Of a stretch of 14,191 nt of DNA, positions 11,677 through 14,191 are shown in pieces. Location of the stretch: NCBI GenBank assembly GCA_002309255.1, contig DBXI01000044.1, positions 1-14,191 of the forward strand, read 5' to 3'. The position numbers and the translations under genes were made by a program. The notes beneath the pieces were generated by a model, which saw nothing but the letters and a program-made list of their open reading frames with translations, was not told the origin of the DNA and did no database searches. The stretch comes from Bacteroidales bacterium UBA1216 (lineage in GTDB: Bacteria; Bacteroidota; Bacteroidia; Bacteroidales; Paludibacteraceae). Position 1 is the stretch's first letter. Each line of letters begins with the position of its first letter.

Positions 11677-12585
11677 ATGAAGATAGGCGTTTTTGATAGC
11701 GGTTATGGAGGGCTGACGATCCTGAAGCAGATCCGCGAGCGATTACCGGAGTACGACTACTTGTACTTGGGTGATAATGCGCGTGCGCCGTATGGCGTGC
11801 GGTCGTTTGAGTGCATCTATCACTACACTCTTGAGGCCGTGGAGTACATGCTCGGTCAGGGCTGTGCGCTGATCATCCTGGCATGTAACACCGCCTCCGC
11901 CAAGGCGCTGCGAACGATCCAGCAGCACGATCTGCCGAGGATTAACGGTGAAGCCACCCCACGCGAGCTATGCTCTTTGGGGACCCCGGGTGAGCGGTTA
12001 GTGGTGAGCGGTAAGCGGATAGTTAATGTGTTAGGTGTGATCCGTCCGACGGTGGAGGTCGTGCCAACACTGACGCGCACGGGGCATATAGGTATATTAG
12101 CTACGCCGGCCACGGTGTCGTCAGAGTCGTATGTGCTGGAGCTAAAGAAGATAGCGCCGGCCTTGCAGATAACTCAGCAAGCCTGCCCGATGTGGGTACC
12201 GCTGATAGAGGCCGGCGAGCATATGAGCGAGGGTGCGGATTACTTCGTGAACAGCTACCTGGGCGAGATCATGCGCCGCGACCCGGAGATAGACACGCTG
12301 GTGCTCGGCTGCACGCACTATCCGCTACTGCTGCCTAAGCTGGAGGCGTATAGGCAAAAGACACAAGACACAAGACACAAGACTGTTCAGTTCGTGGCGC
12401 AGGGCGAGCTGGTGGCGGAGAGCCTGGCGGATTATCTGAAGCGTCACCCGGAATACGAGACGCAGCTCAGTCGCGGTGGCAACTGTCTGTTCCAGACCAC
12501 CGATGATGCGCAACGCTTCGCCGATGCAGCTACCCTATTCCTCGGACAAAGGGTGCAGGCGCAACAAGTAACAATTGAAAATTGA
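11677..12585 (+). CDS. murI: Glutamate racemase
   Basis: This cytoplasmic enzyme (302 residues from the ATG at 11677) turns L-glutamate into D-glutamate for peptidoglycan. The start MKIGVFDSGYGGLTIL and YLGDNARAPYG are family hallmarks. The two catalytic cysteines are C70 in ACNTAS and C212 in LGCTHYP. An in-frame ATG at 11638 lies inside the promoter and is not used. The family is usually about 265-280 residues; two extra stretches explain the difference. One is about 20 residues between HDLP and VLGVIRPT (about 11940-12025), encoded by repeat-like DNA. The other is RQKTQDTRHKT, encoded by a 7-base tandem repeat (12358-12383). Both fall between conserved blocks, so the enzyme should still work. 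The ddh gene follows after 13 bases, forming a cell-wall precursor operon. Confidence 0.95.
   Translation: MKIGVFDSGYGGLTILKQIRERLPEYDYLYLGDNARAPYGVRSFECIYHYTLEAVEYMLGQGCALIILACNTASAKALRTIQQHDLPRINGEATPRELCSLGTPGERLVVSGKRIVNVLGVIRPTVEVVPTLTRTGHIGILATPATVSSESYVLELKKIAPALQITQQACPMWVPLIEAGEHMSEGADYFVNSYLGEIMRRDPEIDTLVLGCTHYPLLLPKLEAYRQKTQDTRHKTVQFVAQGELVAESLADYLKRHPEYETQLSRGGNCLFQTTDDAQRFADAATLFLGQRVQAQQVTIEN
11940..12025 (+). repeat. Repeat-derived in-frame insert in murI
   Basis: The segment contains the hairpin CCCCA 11957-11961 with TGGGG 11978-11982 and GAGC 11965-11968 with GCTC 11972-11975. The CTCTTTGGGGA that ends it matches the start of structured repeat copy 1. GAGCGGTTAG-type short repeats follow. 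It encodes a run of about 20 residues that is not usual in glutamate racemases. Confidence 0.5.
12358..12383 (+). repeat. 7-base tandem repeat (AAGACAC) inside murI
   Basis: Three full AAGACAC units and a partial AAGAC follow one another. They encode the Gln/Thr/Lys-rich stretch after LEAYRQ. Gain or loss of one unit would shift the frame. Confidence 0.8.
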
Positions 12586-12598
12586 AAGGTACAAATAT

Positions 12599-13456
12599 AT
12601 GATACGAGTAGCGATATTAGGATACGGGAATATAGGTCGCGCTGCTGAGCAGGCGATACAAAGTTCACCGGATATGGAGTTGGCCGGCGTGTTCCACCAC
12701 AACGACTGCATGAACTGCATTGATGCGGATGTGGTGCTGGTATGCACTCCCACGCGCGAGGTGCAGAAGTTCGCCACGCTGTTAGCAGCACGCGGTATAT
12801 GCACGGTGGACAGCTTTGATATCCACGGACAGATATGGTCGCTGCGCAGCGCGATGGATACGGTGTGCAAGACCGGTAAGGCGGTGAGCATCATCTCCGC
12901 CGGTTGGGATCCGGGCAGCGACAGTATGGTTCGCGCACTACTGATGGCACTTGCGCCGAAAGGGCTGACGTACACGAACTTCGGTCCCGGACGTAGCATG
13001 GGGCACACGGTAGCTGCGAAAGCTGTGCAAGGCGTGAAGAACGCGCTGAGCATGACGATCCCTTTAGGCACAGGTATCCATCGCCGGATGGTGTATATCG
13101 AGCTGGAGCAGGGTGCGGACTTTAAAGAGGTGGAGGCCGCCATCCTCAAAGATGACTACTTCGCTCACGACGAGACGCACGTGATAGCCGTGGACAGCGT
13201 GGATGCGCTCAACAACGTGGCACATGGCGTTAATCTGGTGCGCAACGGCGTGTCGGGCGAGACACACAACCAGCGCTTTGAGTTCAATATGGCCATCAAT
13301 AACCCCGCGCTGACAGGGCAGGTGATGGTGAGCTGCGCACGTGCCGCCATACGACTGAAGGAACGCGGCGAGTATGGCGCCAAGACGATGATCGAGCTCG
13401 CCCCCATCGACCTGCTGCCCGGTACGACAGAGGAGCTGGTGCGGGCGTTAGTATAA
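12599..13456 (+). CDS. ddh: meso-Diaminopimelate D-dehydrogenase
   Basis: This NADP-dependent enzyme makes meso-diaminopimelate from tetrahydrodipicolinate in one step, feeding lysine and peptidoglycan synthesis. The protein (285 residues from the ATG at 12599) starts MIRVAILGYGNIGR, a Rossmann nucleotide-binding loop. It then has SAGWDPGSDSM and FGPGRSMGHTVAAKAVQGVKNALS, both typical of the family, and ends with IELAPIDLLPGTTEELVRALV. An in-frame ATG at 12575 would overlap the end of murI and add unrelated residues, so the later start is chosen. It follows murI by 13 bases and is likely co-transcribed. The length is slightly below that of well-known members (about 300-320). A hairpin lies right after the stop codon. 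Confidence 0.93.
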   Translation: MIRVAILGYGNIGRAAEQAIQSSPDMELAGVFHHNDCMNCIDADVVLVCTPTREVQKFATLLAARGICTVDSFDIHGQIWSLRSAMDTVCKTGKAVSIISAGWDPGSDSMVRALLMALAPKGLTYTNFGPGRSMGHTVAAKAVQGVKNALSMTIPLGTGIHRRMVYIELEQGADFKEVEAAILKDDYFAHDETHVIAVDSVDALNNVAHGVNLVRNGVSGETHNQRFEFNMAINNPALTGQVMVSCARAAIRLKERGEYGAKTMIELAPIDLLPGTTEELVRALV

Positions 13457-13457
13457 T

Positions 13458-13477
13458 AGCAGCCAAGATTGGCTGCT
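13458..13477 (+). terminator. Hairpin after ddh, weak terminator or mRNA end
   Basis: AGCAGCCA 13458-13465 pairs with TGGCTGCT 13470-13477 around AGAT. No T run follows, so it may stabilise the mRNA end rather than stop transcription. The core CAGCCA/TGGCTG is the same as in the hairpins at 1596-1615 and 1984-2003. Confidence 0.45.
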
Positions 13478-13505
13478 CACATAACACGGAACAAAGACAA
13501 AAGAA

Positions 13506-14191
13506 ATGAATATAGTAGAATTTATTACCAAGTTATTCGGCAATAAGGCGCAGAAAGATATGCGCGAGATACAGCCGTATGTAGATCAGGTCAAGGCCGT
13601 CTATCCGGAGATTGATGCGCTGACGAACGATGAGCTCCGTGCCCGTTCGCAGGCGTTGATGGACAAGATAGCTGCCTCCGTGGCCGACAAGAAGACAAAG
13701 AAAACCGAGCTGCGTGCCTCCATCGAGGAGCTGGAGATCGACAAGCGCGAGAAGGTGTATGAGCAGATCGACGATCTGGAGAAAGAGATCAAGGAGCAGT
13801 ACAAGGTGATCCTGATGGAAGTGCTGCCGGAGGCGTTTGCCATCGTCAAATCGACCGCCCGTCGTTTTGCCGAGAGCGAGACGATCGAGGTGACTGCCTC
13901 GCAGATGGACCGCGACCTGGCAGCCGACCCGCGGTTCGACTTCGTGGAGATAGACGGCGACAAAGCCATCTACCACAACCACTGGATGGCGGGTGGCAAC
14001 GAGATAACCTGGGACATGGTTCATTACGACGTGCAGCTGTTCGGCGGCGTTGTGCTGCATCAAGGCAAGATAGCCGAGATGGCGACAGGTGAAGGTAAGA
14101 CGCTGGTGGCTACGCTGCCGGTGTTCTTGAACGCAATGACGCACGAGGGCGTGCACGTAGTGACAGTGAACGACTACCTGGCCAAGCGTGA
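13506..14191 (+). CDS. secA: Preprotein translocase ATPase SecA, N-terminal part (runs off the window)
   Basis: SecA is the motor that pushes proteins through the SecYEG channel at the inner membrane. The first 228 residues are present. They begin MNIVEFITKLFGNKAQKD and include LTNDELRARSQALMDKI. A charged coiled insert (about residues 55-100) is typical of Bacteroidota SecA. The ATP-binding site MATGEGKT is at 192-199, preceded by QLFGGVVLHQGKIAE. The start has AAAGA just upstream. The gene continues beyond base 14191, so motor, cross-linking and C-terminal domains are not visible. The gene seems intact as far as it goes and marks core chromosome at the right edge of the window. Confidence 0.97.
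   Translation, partial: MNIVEFITKLFGNKAQKDMREIQPYVDQVKAVYPEIDALTNDELRARSQALMDKIAASVADKKTKKTELRASIEELEIDKREKVYEQIDDLEKEIKEQYKVILMEVLPEAFAIVKSTARRFAESETIEVTASQMDRDLAADPRFDFVEIDGDKAIYHNHWMAGGNEITWDMVHYDVQLFGGVVLHQGKIAEMATGEGKTLVATLPVFLNAMTHEGVHVVTVNDYLAKR

Noticed and set aside
1..14191. tRNA or rRNA genes
   Set aside because: No T-loop, cloverleaf or rRNA-like stretch was seen on either strand by eye; hairpin-rich regions at the left do not fit these folds.

Overview
The window looks like chromosomal DNA of a member of the order Bacteroidales (phylum Bacteroidota). Every promoter I can find has the Bacteroidota form, a TTG-type -33 element, 19-20 bases, then TAnnTTTG. The SecA start carries the extended N-terminal region usual in that phylum. 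Many small proteins also match types known from Bacteroides and relatives. The genus cannot be told from the sequence alone.

Layout: (1) 1-147 holds a structured repeat and what may be the last codons of nqrF. (2) 148-700 has no convincing gene but is dense in hairpins: a large nested inverted repeat, two palindromes, a rightward terminator, a second copy of the structured repeat, and a bidirectional terminator. (3) 720-1954 is a leftward set of three small conserved genes, read from a promoter near 2110-2140. (4) 2177-2700 is AT-rich and full of direct and inverted repeats. (5) 2720-7843 is a restriction-modification block: a single-chain MmeI-like (type IIL) enzyme, a REP-associated tyrosine transposase with its palindromic repeat array, and an unknown 408-residue protein. 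(6) 7974-11290 is a replication-like operon: a small unknown protein, a DUF3987-like P-loop protein, a CHC2/TOPRIM primase and a DUF5675-like protein. (7) 11366-14191 is core chromosome: glutamate racemase (murI), meso-diaminopimelate dehydrogenase (ddh) and the start of secA. The two enzymes both handle amino acids of the peptidoglycan and lysine branch.

The main result is the history of the restriction block. A 26-base stretch from the 3' end of the MmeI-like gene (5414-5439) is repeated at 6574-6599, after the transposase gene. There it still encodes the same C-terminal peptide, with its own stop codon one base before the start of the 408-residue gene. The simplest reading is that a REP/transposase unit of about 1.16 kb landed in the 3' end of the enzyme gene and split a tightly coupled two-gene operon. 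The unknown protein would then be an ancestral partner of the restriction enzyme. The REP array, a REP-like sequence inside the transposase gene and a C-terminal domain fused to the transposase add to the interest.

A 40-base inverted repeat (38/40 matches; 2505-2544 and 11306-11345) brackets the restriction and replication blocks, about 8.8 kb. Short 7- and 8-base tandem repeats sit at gene ends and inside genes, and two core genes (murI and perhaps nqrF) appear to carry repeat insertions.
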